DNA from: Meconema thalassinum
Lineage: Eukaryota; Arthropoda; Insecta; Orthoptera; Tettigoniidae
Reading direction: 5' to 3'
NCBI GenBank assembly: GCA_946902985.2
Contig: OX336389.2
Coordinates: 981,272,482-981,336,481 of the forward strand
DNA length: 64,000 nt
Shown: positions 43,396 through 53,041 of the stretch, one piece after another
How the letters are laid out: every line of letters starts with the position of its first letter
Numbering within the stretch: the stretch's first letter is position 1
Program-made: the position numbers and the translations under genes
Notes under the pieces: model-generated
What the model saw: only the letters and a program-made list of their open reading frames with translations
Told to the model about the DNA's origin: nothing
The model's database searches: none

Positions 43396-44360
43396 AATAT
43401 CTCGTCCAGTATCCACCGGCTTCGACAACTTGCTGTAGCCGACGTGGCATTGACTGAACTAGATTTCTGAAGTACTGTTCATCAAGGGCAATCTCCTCCC
43501 ATCCTTCCAGCATAATCTCCCACAATGCATCCAGCGAACGAGGGGGAGAGTGAGGTCAGTTTTCCCTGATATGGCGTTTCGACTTTGCCCACACATACTC
43601 AATGGGGTTCAAGTCTGGAGTTTGAGGGTCCCAGTTGTGCAGTTCAATGGAGTTCTGCTCATAAAATCAGCCCTCAACACTCCTGCTGATGTGGATTGGA
43701 GAGTTGTCTTGCACGAACTGAAGTACGGCATGTGGATAGCGGTCTCTCACACTTGGAATCATAATATTCTGCAAGATGTGCAAATATTGGTCCGATGTGA
43801 GATGTCCACCTATCCGATGAAGCACTCCGGCCCCATCAGACGACATCCACCCGCAGCGTGACACAGATATGCGGCCACTACCTGTGCGCCCAGCAATTCC
43901 TGCTTCTCGTAGGCTAATCGTTTACGGGCCGTGTATGGACATCCAGGAACATTAGTCGTCTGCATGAGCTCTACCGAGTTTAAGAATGGGTTTTCCTGCG
44001 AAGTTGTAACTAAATGGCGGTTTTCTTCTACAGTTGAAACCCACTGTAAACCAGTGCCCGGTAGACAACCAATCCTCCCTGACACCCGCCACTGCTGTAT
44101 CCATATTTGGGCAGATCTCAGTGGAACACCACATCGGATTGCTGACTCACGCGCCCTGTAATTGCCGTGTTCGACGAGAGCCAGAACGTGCTCTCTGGAT
44201 GCATGTGTATAGTGAGCCATTGCAGAATGTAATGACACATTATCATCGTTAGCTCGGCCAAACACGGTTGTTTTCGTAGCATGACATCATCATGGTGAGT
44301 TCCTTCACGAAAATAATATTCACGGCGTGACTCAAACTGTGGTTGCTCGGCGATGAACAA
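43396..44360 (-). pseudogene. Tc1/mariner transposase, frameshifted
   Basis: Minus-strand order: an N-terminal helix-turn-helix (44,265-43,810: HASREHVLALVEHGNYRARE, VPLRSAQIWIQQWRVSGRIG), then GAGVLHRIGGHLTSDQYLHI and VLQFVQDNSPIHISR (second catalytic D). Next come NWDPQTPDLNPIEYVWAKSK, then HIREN, a stop, and a C-terminal DALWEIMLEGWEEI...VQSMPRRLQQVVEAGGYWTRY segment ending near 43,396. D-N-S and P-D-L-N-P-I-E with G-Y-W-T are Tc1-type. Frame breaks make it inactive. Confidence 0.85.
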
Positions 44361-44949
44361 CTTTACAACCTGACAGCTAACCTGCTACGCAACAGTGCAA
44401 CACACATAAATATGGGTGTGAGAGCGGGGCGAGGGGCTGGCCGATAGCGAGAGGCATTGAGAGAATTACGAACCGACCATGTTGCAGTACTTATCCACCG
44501 AACTGTATGCAGCCAACAGCAGACGAAGTGACACAGCATTTTTCATGCCTCAAGATATGCGACATTTTATGATTGTTTATCTGTACCTATTGAAAATCAA
44601 TCCATTTTTATCAGGATTCTTCACAATGTTCAGTATATGTATGTGAATCGCTCAGTTTAGACATCCCTTGTAGCAAAATCACAATACAAATGCACAAGAA
44701 TAATGAAAAACAAGAAGGTTTTATCTAAAAAGCAAATTGATGGCAAATGCAATTTATAATGATACAAATATTAATCCAGTACAGTGCTACCCTGTAATGT
44801 AATTACAATATCTCCGTTTGTTGGCACTGCCTGAACAGATTCTTAAATGTCTGGGGTTAACATTGTTCATGATTTGCATTGATGAATGATAGTTTAAAAA
44901 ATTGAAATATAGTATGTTCCATCTTGTCAATACTTTTTGTGTTTATTTA

Positions 44950-45015
44950 CACACTAGTACATGTTTCGAGGCTTATTATTTTCATAGAAAATTTGCCCCT
45001 TCATCAGCTAGTATG
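44950..45015 (-). ncRNA. Hammerhead-ribozyme-like motif with complete stems
   Basis: Minus strand: stem I 5' half CATACTAG, core CTGATGA, stem II GGGGC...GCCTC (5 bp, one wobble) closing a ~22-nt loop, then GAAAC, the miniature stem III AC-AU-GU, A at the cleavage position, and stem I 3' half CTAGTGTG. Stem I pairs over 8 bp with one G-U. All canonical core boxes are present. Location is about 90 bp right of the left duplication arm; the surrounding ~400 bp may be the rest of a Penelope-like terminal repeat. Confidence 0.75.
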
Positions 45016-45438
45016 ATAATGGCCAGTCACTGAACATTAAAAATTAATGAAAAATGGTTGATGTGAATGAAATGTGATGGAAACATATGAGATAGTTGCA
45101 CACACGACCCTTACAAATTCTTACACGCATTAAAAGAAACTTACAAATTTTTACAAAAAAAAACTCTAAAATGTTTGTTGTACTTGCATTAAAAATTGTT
45201 CTTAAAATACCACACTAATGAATAAAATCCTACTTTATATTTACATGTCCATTTCACTTATTCTTGCGTGAAAACAAGACGTCTCTGGTTCGGCCCGCCT
45301 TCTCATTTGACTATTTATATTGGACTATTGATCGTTTTATTATGGTCCAATGTTATTGTTGTGGGTATTGGCTGTAGAAATTGCTGACGATTGTAATACA
45401 CTAATTCGACGACTCTCCCCTCGTGCTTTAAGCACACC
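45016..45438. other. Probable remainder of a hammerhead-bearing element, no gene
   Basis: AT-rich DNA following the hammerhead motif. GTGAAAACAAGACGTCTCTGG at 45,269 resembles GTGAAGACGGGTGTCCTTGG at 49,780 in the second foldback element, which supports common origin. No ORF. Confidence 0.4.
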
Positions 45439-46152
45439 CTATGTTGCGCCGATCATCATCATCTTCCAGCCATTGGCCGGGTCTGTTTGGAACATAAGCC
45501 TCTCCATCGTCTTCTGTCTTCCCACCATCTTGGTCCAGGCTTCTCCTTTCTTTCGCACGCAGTCCTCCACACCCTTCAGCCACTTATCTCTTGGTTTTTT
45601 TCCCTCTATTTTCATCTCGTGTATCTTCCTGGGTATCCTCCTCCCATCCATTCACTTAACATGCCCATACCATTTAAGCCTTGATTCCTCTATTCTATCC
45701 TGTAATGCTCCCTCCTTGACTAATTCTCTGATCTTCTCATTTCTTAACCTGTCCTTTGTCACTCCAATACTGCTTCTCAAGAATTTCATTTCACTGGCCT
45801 GTATTCTGCTTCGCTCCCTTCCTCTCATAACCCAGGTCTCTGAGGCATACGTCAGGAATGGAACGTAGTACGTCCTATATATGACCCTTTTGCTGTTTTG
45901 AGGCACATCCTTACTCCATACTAGGCTCCTAACACTTTTCCTGAATAATTCTGCTTGCCTCCGCCGCTCATTTATTTCTCTGTTGTTTCTTCCATTTTCT
46001 TGTATCATGCTTCCCAGATACTTGAAACTCTCTACTTTCCTCAATTCTTCCCCACCAATTGTTATTCCCGTTGTGACTCTCTCCTTCTTCCTGGTTGTGA
46101 TCATCCACTCGCCTTTGCTTATACTAAACTTCATTGCGCCAATAGAGTTCAA
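45439..46152 (-). pseudogene. LINE family D, RT C-terminal region with one in-frame stop
   Basis: Two adjacent minus-strand frames (46,152-45,652 and 45,651-45,439) are one frame separated by a single TGA, in GHVK(stop)MDGRR where CGA (Arg) is expected. The segment covers VESFKYLGSMIQENGRN, YASETWVMRGRERSRIQ, RLKWYGHVK and KPRDKWLKGVEDCV, the post-catalytic RT thumb and C-terminal tail. The 3' end has GATGATGATGAT. A short 3' copy lies at 59,645-59,740. The YADD core is absent. Confidence 0.8.
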
Positions 46153-46239
46153 AAAGCAGTGTTGTCAGACGTTTGGTGCTACACTTGTGTCGTGTTTACC
46201 TAAATTGGTGGAGCTCCAGCATTTCATCAGTTTCTGCCT

Positions 46240-46533
46240 AAACTTTGTTGATTACCTAGTTTAAATTTGTGGAGTTTGTACTTTGTCACTGTGATGATTC
46301 TGCTCGTCGTAGCTGCTTCAAGCTGTTCTGCAGAGAGAGGTTTCTTGGTGATGAGCAAGGTTAAGGACTACCTCCAATCTACGATGGGACAAAATGGACA
46401 GAAGCATTGCTGTCTACTGGCCACCTACTCGGAAATGACATCTTGCTCAAAGATTCACGGCAGTCAGTGTTCAGGTCTTTTGTCAGCCGTTGACAAATGT
46501 TTTATGTTTTATATTTACATTCTGATTGTATTT
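46240..46533 (+). pseudogene. hAT C-terminal dimerisation remnant (second family)
   Basis: A plus-strand frame includes VMILLVVAASSCSAERGFLV, then MSKVKDYLQSTMGQ. The 'SS--CERGFS-M--IK---R--L' signature is the hAT C-terminal dimerisation domain of a family different from that in the duplication arms. Only about 60 codons are meaningful and no other hAT domain is nearby. Confidence 0.6.
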
Positions 46534-46759
46534 TAATTAGAAATACAATAAAAATTCTGTGTTTTTTTCTTTTTTCCCCTTCAAATTATAGCATTAGGCC
46601 TACATTACTGTGTTATTTCAAGCATTAAAGCATGAAACAAAAATAAAATATGCTGATAGGTAGGCAGTTTAATCATTTGACCCCCCTCCCCATGTTTGCA
46701 AAGAGTTTTACAAATACTTTTGATAAATACGCTGAATGAACAAAAACAGTAATCGCCCC

Positions 46760-48050
46760 AATTTATAACCAAGGTCAGAAAAGATTGCTATAATTATAGA
46801 GGCATTTCTTTGATAAGCGTTCCGGGCAAAGTTTACTCAGGCATTGTGGAAAGGAGAGTTCGATCATTGGCCGAGATTAAGATGGATGAAACGAGGATGT
46901 CAGGATGAAATTTTTAGCATGTACCATGGTATTGAGAAATGCTATGAGAGGAACAGATGTTTGTGTTTTGTAGCTCTAGAGAAGGCATATGGTAAGAGTA
47001 CCCAAGGAAAAGATGCTGAGCATACTGAGGGATGGCTGTTACAGGCAATCAAAATTATTTATGTTGATAATCAGGCTGCAGTAAGAGTTGATGGTAGGAT
47101 GAATTCTTGGTTCCAGGTTGTTACAGGAGTGAGGCAAGGCTGTAACCTCTCACCACTACTGTTTATTTTATATATGGGCCATTTACTGGAGGGCATAAAC
47201 TGGCTGGGTGGGATTCAATTAGGTGGAGACCAGGTAAGCAGTCTGCCCTATGGTGATGATCTGGATGTAATGATGGACACCATCAAAAGCTTGCAAGCCA
47301 GCATGTTAGATCTTGAACAGAAATGTAGGGAGTATGGTATAAAGATCAGCATTTCAAAGACGAGTGTTATGTCAATACAGAAAAATGCAAGAAAATAGAA
47401 TGACAGATAGGAGGAATTAAATTGGAGCAGGTGGAACATTTTAAAGTACTTGGGCTGTGTATTCTCTCAGGATGGTCGTATGGGGAAGGAAACAGAGTCA
47501 AGGTGTAAAAAGGCCAACGCAGTGAGTTCTCAGTTGCGATCTACAGTATTCCGCAAGAAAGAAGTTGATGTAGCCACAAAACTCTCCGTACATCGCTCAG
47601 TATTTAGACCGACCTTGCTGTATAGAAGTGAGAGCTGGGTAGATACATAAGCCAGAGGTAATATGAGGGTAGCACGAGTGATTGCTGGGACAAATAGATG
47701 GGAGCAATGGCAGGAGGGTGCTCGTAATGAAGAGATAAGGGGCTAATTAGAAATGAACACGCTAGATGATGCTGTTTGTATGAACCGTCTCGGATGGTGG
47801 GGTCATGTGAAGAGATTGGGGGAGGAAAGATTAACTAAGAGGTTAATGAGTTTGGCTGTAGAGGGTAAGAGAAGCAGGGGTGGATCTAGGAAGCGATGGT
47901 TAGTTTCAGTGTTGAAAGATTTCAAAGTGAAAGGAGTAGAAGTAGAGGAGGCCGCAATGCTAATTGCTAATAGGGGATCATTGGGAGCAGGGTGCCATAT
48001 AGTGGGGGGAGAAGGTTTTTTTTTTGCCCCAAAACAATTATTTATATTAA
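46760..48050 (+). mobile_element. LINE-B copy, RT half, decayed
   Basis: Plus-strand frames at 46,844-47,398, 47,450-47,650 and 47,753-48,061 make one broken RT. They contain [44 protein letters not shown] (YGDD where YADD is usual), then LGCVFSQDGRMGKE. The tail has MNRLGWWGHVKRLGEERL. Frame breaks between the pieces mark it as dead. It ends at GGTTTTTTTT near 48,020 and is directly followed by an inverted LINE-A fragment. Confidence 0.8.
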
Positions 48051-48057
48051 AAACCAT

Positions 48058-49280
48058 ATAGGGATGATACTATTCTTCTTAAAAGCAGAGGGCACCTCAC
48101 CTGTCTCATAAATCCTACATACTAAGTGAAATAACCTGATCAGCAAATGGGTTAGTTAATCAGTCTCGAATGAAAATGGTGCTTTCTTCCTCCTTAAGTC
48201 TTCTAGTGCTCTATCAAATACTGATCTCAACATTAAATCTCCTTTCTCATCCTTATCAATTTCATCTTCCCTTTCCATAACATGTTTCTCAATCTTCTTA
48301 TTCCTATACAAATGCTCTATGTAAGTTTTCCATCTCTCAACATAATATTATCTGTTTTCCATCCAAGTCCTTAATATTATAGCACTTAGCCTTCCTTTCC
48401 CCAAAGGACCCATAATCCTTCAAAAAGTTGCATTTACTTTTCCTACTTTCAAACAATTGTCTATACTTGCACATTTCTCTTTCAACCACACTGCTTTCGC
48501 TTCATTGCACCTCTTGTTTACCCCATTTTTAAGACATCTACGTATATTCTGCTTTTCCCCTTTCATCTCTTGTTGTTCCAACTTTGATGCATTCTTGTAT
48601 ATTCTGAGTGATCCAAGCAATTCCACTCATTTATTCCTTTCTATCAATGCTTTCTTTTGTGGACTTAATTATTTAATTCTTCGAAAGTACCCATTCCTCT
48701 GCATTAGAAGTTAGTTCAGGGTTCTTCATTAGTCCTTCCCTTATAATCCTCTTGAGACTTTTGTTCACAACCTTCTCTTTTAGTTTGGTCTACTGGCCAC
48801 ATTTATGGGTATTTACTATTCTTCAGTTTTTTCAGCTTCAATCAGCATTTCATAACAACCAGATTGTGGTCAGAGTTTATGTCGGCTCTGGGATATGTTT
48901 TCCAATCCAAAATCTGGTTTCAGAAGATCTGCTTCAACATAATAAAGTCAATTAGGAAATGCCCTGTATCTCCTGGTCTCATCCTGAGTATATTCTTCTG
49001 TTGTGGTTGTTGAGTAATGTGTTAGCTATGACCAACTTGAGCTCAGTGCAGAATTCTATCAGCCTGCTCCCTCGATCATTCCTTTCACTCAATCCAAATT
49101 CTTCTACTATATTCCCTTCTCTTCCTTTTTTCTTACCACAGCATTCCAATCTCCCATTATTATTACATTTTCATCGCCCTTGACATAGCTCAGAATTCCA
49201 TCTATTTTTCTATAAAACTTTTCAACTTCTTCATCAGCTGCTTCACTGGTAGGCATATAGACTTGTACTACTGTGGTGCA
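48058..49280 (-). mobile_element. LINE-A fragment (endonuclease-RT linker), both ends truncated
   Basis: The minus strand is alignable to 6,250-7,510 of the intact LINE-A, with GGCATATAGACTTGTACTACTG at the 49,280 end and ATAGGGATGATACTATTCTTC at the 48,058 end. A minus frame at 48,420-48,626 (EAKAVWLKEKCASIDNCLKVGK) is the only sizeable coding piece. Many indels. Confidence 0.85.
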
Positions 49281-49496
49281 ACGATCTTCTGTGATACCAT
49301 AGTCTTGATGGTCTTCGACAATTACCAGCTAACATCTGAAGAATGTAGACTCCATATTAATGTAAATAAGAAAAAAAAAATGGGTTTCAGTCATCAAAAT
49401 CACGACCAGACTACTCTGAACATCAGATCCAATCTAATAATCAACAAGGAAATCCGTCGAACAATACTATATTATGACAAAATATCACTTCCTAAA

Positions 49497-49547
49497 ACTA
49501 GGGTACATGTTTCGAGCTATTCAAATATTTAGCCCTTCTTCAGCCCT
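49497..49547 (-). ncRNA. Hammerhead-ribozyme-like motif, left arm of second foldback
   Basis: Minus strand: GAGGG, CTGAAGA, stem II GGGCTA...TAGCTC around AATATTTGAA, then GAAACATGTACCCTAG. Stem I AGGG/CCCT pairs over 4 bp; A is at the cleavage position. Paired with the copy at 51,834-51,884. Confidence 0.65.
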
Positions 49548-49920
49548 CTCACATCCCTAACACATCACCGACACTCATCAATCAACATAATAGGAAGCAC
49601 ATTAAAACACAACTACTGTATATCTACAGACACACTCAAATGTCCTTAAAATTTTATTTAAAAAAACTGTCTCTTCTTTTGACTACATCTTTGCCCATAT
49701 TTTGACCTATTTGTACTATCTTGTATTCAAAATTTTGTTGAGCTGGCTTGAACTTTTCATCCCTAAAGAAAGGTTCATGTGAAGACGGGTGTCCTTGGTT
49801 CAATAATTTATGAACTCGCTCCAACCCAGACCTATCCTAAAGAAACTAAATCAAGCTGTCACTATTCATCTGACGAGAGAAATCAAATAATCTAAATAAT
49901 TAAATGTGAATAAGCTTACG

Positions 49921-50989
49921 AACACCACCAGTTGTGTACGTTGTGCCATCGGCACCTCGGAGAGCTTCCCAGTGAAATTTGGTGTACACCAGGGATCCTC
50001 ATTGTCCCCATTGCTCTTTATCCTAGTCTTGGACATAATCACATGAGACCTGCAAAGGAGTGTTGTGTTCCTTAGACTCTCTTATACGCAGATGATGTTT
50101 GCTGATACCACCAGAGGAGGACTGCAGCATCAAGTTGAAGTTTGGAACAGCCGTCTTTCGCAATACGGTTTTAGACTGAATAAGAAGAAGACTGAATACC
50201 TTGAAACCATCACAAGCAACGGCTTCTATCAAGTTGATGGAGAGACATTAGCCAAGACCGTAAGCTTCAAGTATCTAGGATCTCGCTTACAATCTGATGG
50301 TGAGATAGGTGATGAAGTGCGAAGCAGGATAAATGCAGCTTTGATGAGATGGAGGGAAGTTACAGGTGTACAAGCAACGGCTTCTATCAAGTTGACGGAG
50401 AGACATTAGCCAAGACGGTAAGCTTCAAGTATCTAGGATCTCGCTTACAATCAGATGGTGAGATAGGTGATGAAGTGCGAAGCAGGATAAATGCAGCTTT
50501 GATGAGATGGAGGGAAGTTACAGGTGTACTCTGCGACAGAAGGATGCCACTACATCTGAAATCCAAAATATATCGCATGATAGTACGTCCTGTTGCTTTG
50601 TATGGTGCTGAATGTCGACCAACTGACAGAGCGCCAAGTACACAGCATGGAAATGTGTATGCTCAGTTGGTCAATGGGCATCACACTCCTGGACCATGTA
50701 AGAAACGACATCATTCGCCAGCAAATGGGCATTTCACCCATCACTGAGAAGGCTCGGCAAAAACGTCTCCAATGGTGCTGTCACGTCCTACATGCTGCAC
50801 CAGGAACAGTAGCCAATTCTACCCAGTGCTTGGAAATCAATGGGCAACGACCACGTGGGAGACCAAAACAGCGCTGGCATGATACGAAGGTGCTCAGCCT
50901 AACACCTTATGATGCTCGCGATCATAACAAGTGGCGAGCCAAGATCCGGACAGCAGACCCTGCACCTGTGGGAAAACGCTAAGAAGAAG
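49921..50989 (+). mobile_element. LINE family F, 5'-truncated, 9-bp TSD
   Basis: Exact AAGCTTACG duplicates at 49,912-49,920 and 50,990-50,998 flank it, and an AAGAAG tail precedes the right one. Plus-strand coding in several frames: [20 protein letters not shown], the YADD box in a frameshifted stretch at about 50,083, RLSQYGFRLNKKKTEYLET, FKYLGSRLQSDGEIGDEVRS, ALYGAE, then GRPKQRW. This is a BovB/RTE-like RT. It contains a 158-bp internal tandem duplication. Confidence 0.9.
50212..50527 (+). repeat. 158-bp tandem duplication inside LINE-F
   Basis: ACAAGCAACGGCTTCTATCA begins at 50,212 and again at 50,370. The two 158-bp copies differ at only about three sites. The duplicated codons are those of the FKYLG...DEVRSRINAALMRW block. 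It either existed in the source element or arose after insertion; the few differences show it is not brand-new. Confidence 0.92.
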
Positions 50990-51833
50990 AAGCTTACGTC
51001 AAAGCCAGGCGGGAACCTCATAATCTGGGGGAGCGGGCCCAAATCAACATGCCTCACGTCATGTAAACTGTCAAATTATTACAGGCAAATTGAATTGAAG
51101 TGTAAGTAAAGTGAAATAAACTAAACTACTATATGTGTTGTTCCGAATGATGCCTGTTGGCTTACCTGCACGTTCCATATTGAAAGGAATCGCCTAATGA
51201 AGCGAGCATAGCCTTGGTCCAAGTGACACGGCAGGAGGAGGATAGGCAGAAGGGGACCATAAATATAACAAAGGGGTCGTGGTGGCACAGCGGTCAAGCT
51301 GTTGGCCTCTCACCACGGCCTATCCTCCTCCTGCCAACAGGCATCATTCGGAACAACACACAGTTGTTTAGTTTACTTCACTTTATTTACACTTCAATAC
51401 AATTTGCCTGTAACAATTTTACAGTTTACATGATGTGAGGCGCATGGATTTGGGCCTGCTACCCCAGCTTATGAGGTTCCCGCCTGGCTTTGACCTAAGC
51501 TTCTTCACATTTAATTATTTAGACTATTTGATTTCTCTTGTCAGATGAATAGTGACAGCTTTATTTCATTTCTTTAGGGTTGGAGCGAGTCCATACATTA
51601 ATGAACCAAGGACATCCGTCTTCACATGAAAAGTTCAAGCCAGCTCAGCAAAATTATAAATACAAGATAGTATAAATTGGTAAAAACATGGGCAAAGATG
51701 CACTAAAAGAAGAGACAGTTTTTTATAAAATTTTAAGGGCATTTGAGTGTGTCTGTAGATATACAGTAGTTGTGTTTTAATGTGTTTTCTATTATGTTGA
51801 TTGATGAGTGTCGGTGATGTGTTGGTGACGTGA

Positions 51834-51884
51834 GAGGGCTGAAGAAGGGCTAAATATTTGAATAGCTCGAAACATGTACCCTAG
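51834..51884 (+). ncRNA. Hammerhead-ribozyme-like motif, right arm of second foldback
   Basis: Plus strand: AGGG, CTGAAGA, stem II GGGCTA/TAGCTC with a 10-nt loop, GAAACATGTA, then CCCT closing stem I (4 bp). Same core and miniature stem III as the other motifs. Confidence 0.65.
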
Positions 51885-51960
51885 TTTTAGGAAGTGATAT
51901 TTTGTCATAATATAGTATTGTTCGACGAATTTCCTTGTTGATTATTAAGTTAGATTGATT

Positions 51961-52559
51961 ATATTGGCAATACAGACCTAACATCTTCCAATATGGGAGA
52001 TAATAATATTGAAGAAGTCTTCCAGTTGAGCGGGTTCACTACTCTAAATAGGGAATATCATCACTGACAGTTTAGATTCCAACATTGAAATCAGAAGACA
52101 CATAGAAATAGCATGCAGTGTAGGCCCATATAGAAAAATGTCATCTTGCTTCAACAATGACTACTTAAATCTGAAGCTCGGTCAAAGAAATTAAATAAAA
52201 ATATAAATGCTGTTAATAAATAGATATATAATTCTTCACTTGGTGTGTTAACTGACCTCGGAGCTTAGGAGAGAGTGAGACTTCATGACCATTCCGCTGT
52301 GTCTGATGTTAGTGAGGTATCATTATTTGCAGTGGTTATATTTGTTATTGACTCTAGAATTGGGAAGGAAGTGGAGTGAGCATGACCATATGTTAGGAAC
52401 CATATCGGCATTTTCCTGGTGTAGAAGTTTGCTGGCTTCCGAGACTGACTTTTCATTTAGCGATTGGACATTGTGTTATCAGACCCCTGCACTTAGGTGT
52501 ATGTAGAATTTGTCTAATAACCTACAGAATGTGGTGTCTTTAGTAATGTATATTTGCAA
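51961..52559. other. No gene seen
   Basis: Non-coding DNA. A 73-codon plus frame at 52,285-52,506 has no recognised motif. No repeats or TIRs were recognised. Confidence 0.45.
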
Positions 52560-52830
52560 CTGATTGGGACGGAAGCATGCATGGCCTTAAATTTAGAACT
52601 ACCCCTGCATTTTCCTGGAGTAGAAGTGGGGAAACACTGAAAATCACTTCTAGGATGCCTGAGGTGGAAACCGAATCCACCTCTTCTCAGCTTTGGCTCA
52701 CAAGGCGGAGTGAATCTCATTCCAACTCTTATTAGACTAGAATTAATTTTCTTGGCAGAGCCGGAAACTGAATCTGGGACCTCAGGGGTAACAGCCAACT
52801 ATACTAGTCACTACACCACATGATGGCCTG
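52560..52830 (-). mobile_element. SINE family 3, copy b
   Basis: Minus strand starts GGCCATCATGTGGTGTAGTG (A-box-like), then GCTCTGCCAAGAAAATTAATT, GAGAAGAGGTGGATTCGGTTTCC and the CCTCAGGCATCCTAGAAG body, as in copies at 17.04 and 55.79 kb. It directly abuts the SINE 1 insertion at 52,847. Confidence 0.65.
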
Positions 52831-52846
52831 AAACTGTTATATTTAT

Positions 52847-53041
52847 AAGTAAAGAAGATTGTAGTTTTACTTGATAGTTAATCTCGAGATCATGAGACAT
52901 GGGACCTCCTTTTTACGTGGAATCCGATCCACAGGATATGGCATTTCACTTTGAAAATCTCACATGCATGGACCGGGAATCGAACCCGGTCCGCCGTGGT
53001 GAGAGGCCAACAGCTTGACCTCTGTGCCACTACACCACCTT
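52847..53041 (-). mobile_element. SINE family 1, copy with 12-bp TSD
   Basis: TGTTATATTTAT at 52,835-52,846 and 53,042-53,053. Minus strand: GTGGTGTAGTGGCACAGAGG (A box), GTTGGCCTCTCACC, B box GGTTCGATTCC, GTGAGATTTTCAAAGTGAAA, and an AAAAGGAGGTCCC stretch before the tail. Full length for the family at about 195 bp. Confidence 0.9.

Larger units (their letters stand above)
41794..44583 (-). mobile_element. Tc1/mariner element, 2.8 kb, with nested PIF/Harbinger
   Basis: 23-bp TIRs: CAGAT(GG/AA)ACAATCATAAAATGTC. TA flanks at 41,792-41,793 and 44,584-44,585. The right arm has the empty site (its reverse strand reads GATAAAATGTACCTTAAAC near 53,530). Transposase remnants lie on the minus strand at 43,396-44,360. 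Bases 41,820-42,470 are non-coding apart from short meaningless frames. Confidence 0.9.
32685..44860. repeat. Left arm of a large inverted duplication (with nested insertions)
   Basis: Reading left to right, this arm matches the reverse complement of 53,250-58,083. Landmarks pair as follows: 32,695 with 58,071 (AATTCAAGAAGGGCC), 32,845-33,480 with 57,290-57,916 (hAT), and 33,740-33,935 with 56,820-57,040. Then 35,428-35,622 pairs with 56,438-56,644 (SINE 1), 36,070-37,630 with 53,850-55,370, 41,470-41,793 with 53,500-53,850, and 44,584-44,860 with 53,250-53,500. Insertions absent from the right arm account for the greater length. Confidence 0.88.
49430..51960. mobile_element. Second hammerhead-bearing foldback element, with LINE-F in the left arm
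   Basis: The ends are inverted (AATAATCAACAAGGAAAT... left, and the complement to about 51,950). The left arm runs 49,430-49,920 and, after LINE-F, 50,990-51,245. The right arm runs 51,320-51,960. The centre holds a 45-bp head of SINE family 1 (GTCGTGGTGGCACAGCGG, GTTGGCCTCTCACC). Each arm carries an outward hammerhead-like motif. Same build as the element at 33,963-35,264 but different sequence between the motifs. Confidence 0.85.

Noticed and set aside
45350..45868. 172-codon plus-strand frame rich in L, F, S and P
   Set aside because: Antisense shadow of LINE-D; composition is that of reversed K/E-rich coding.
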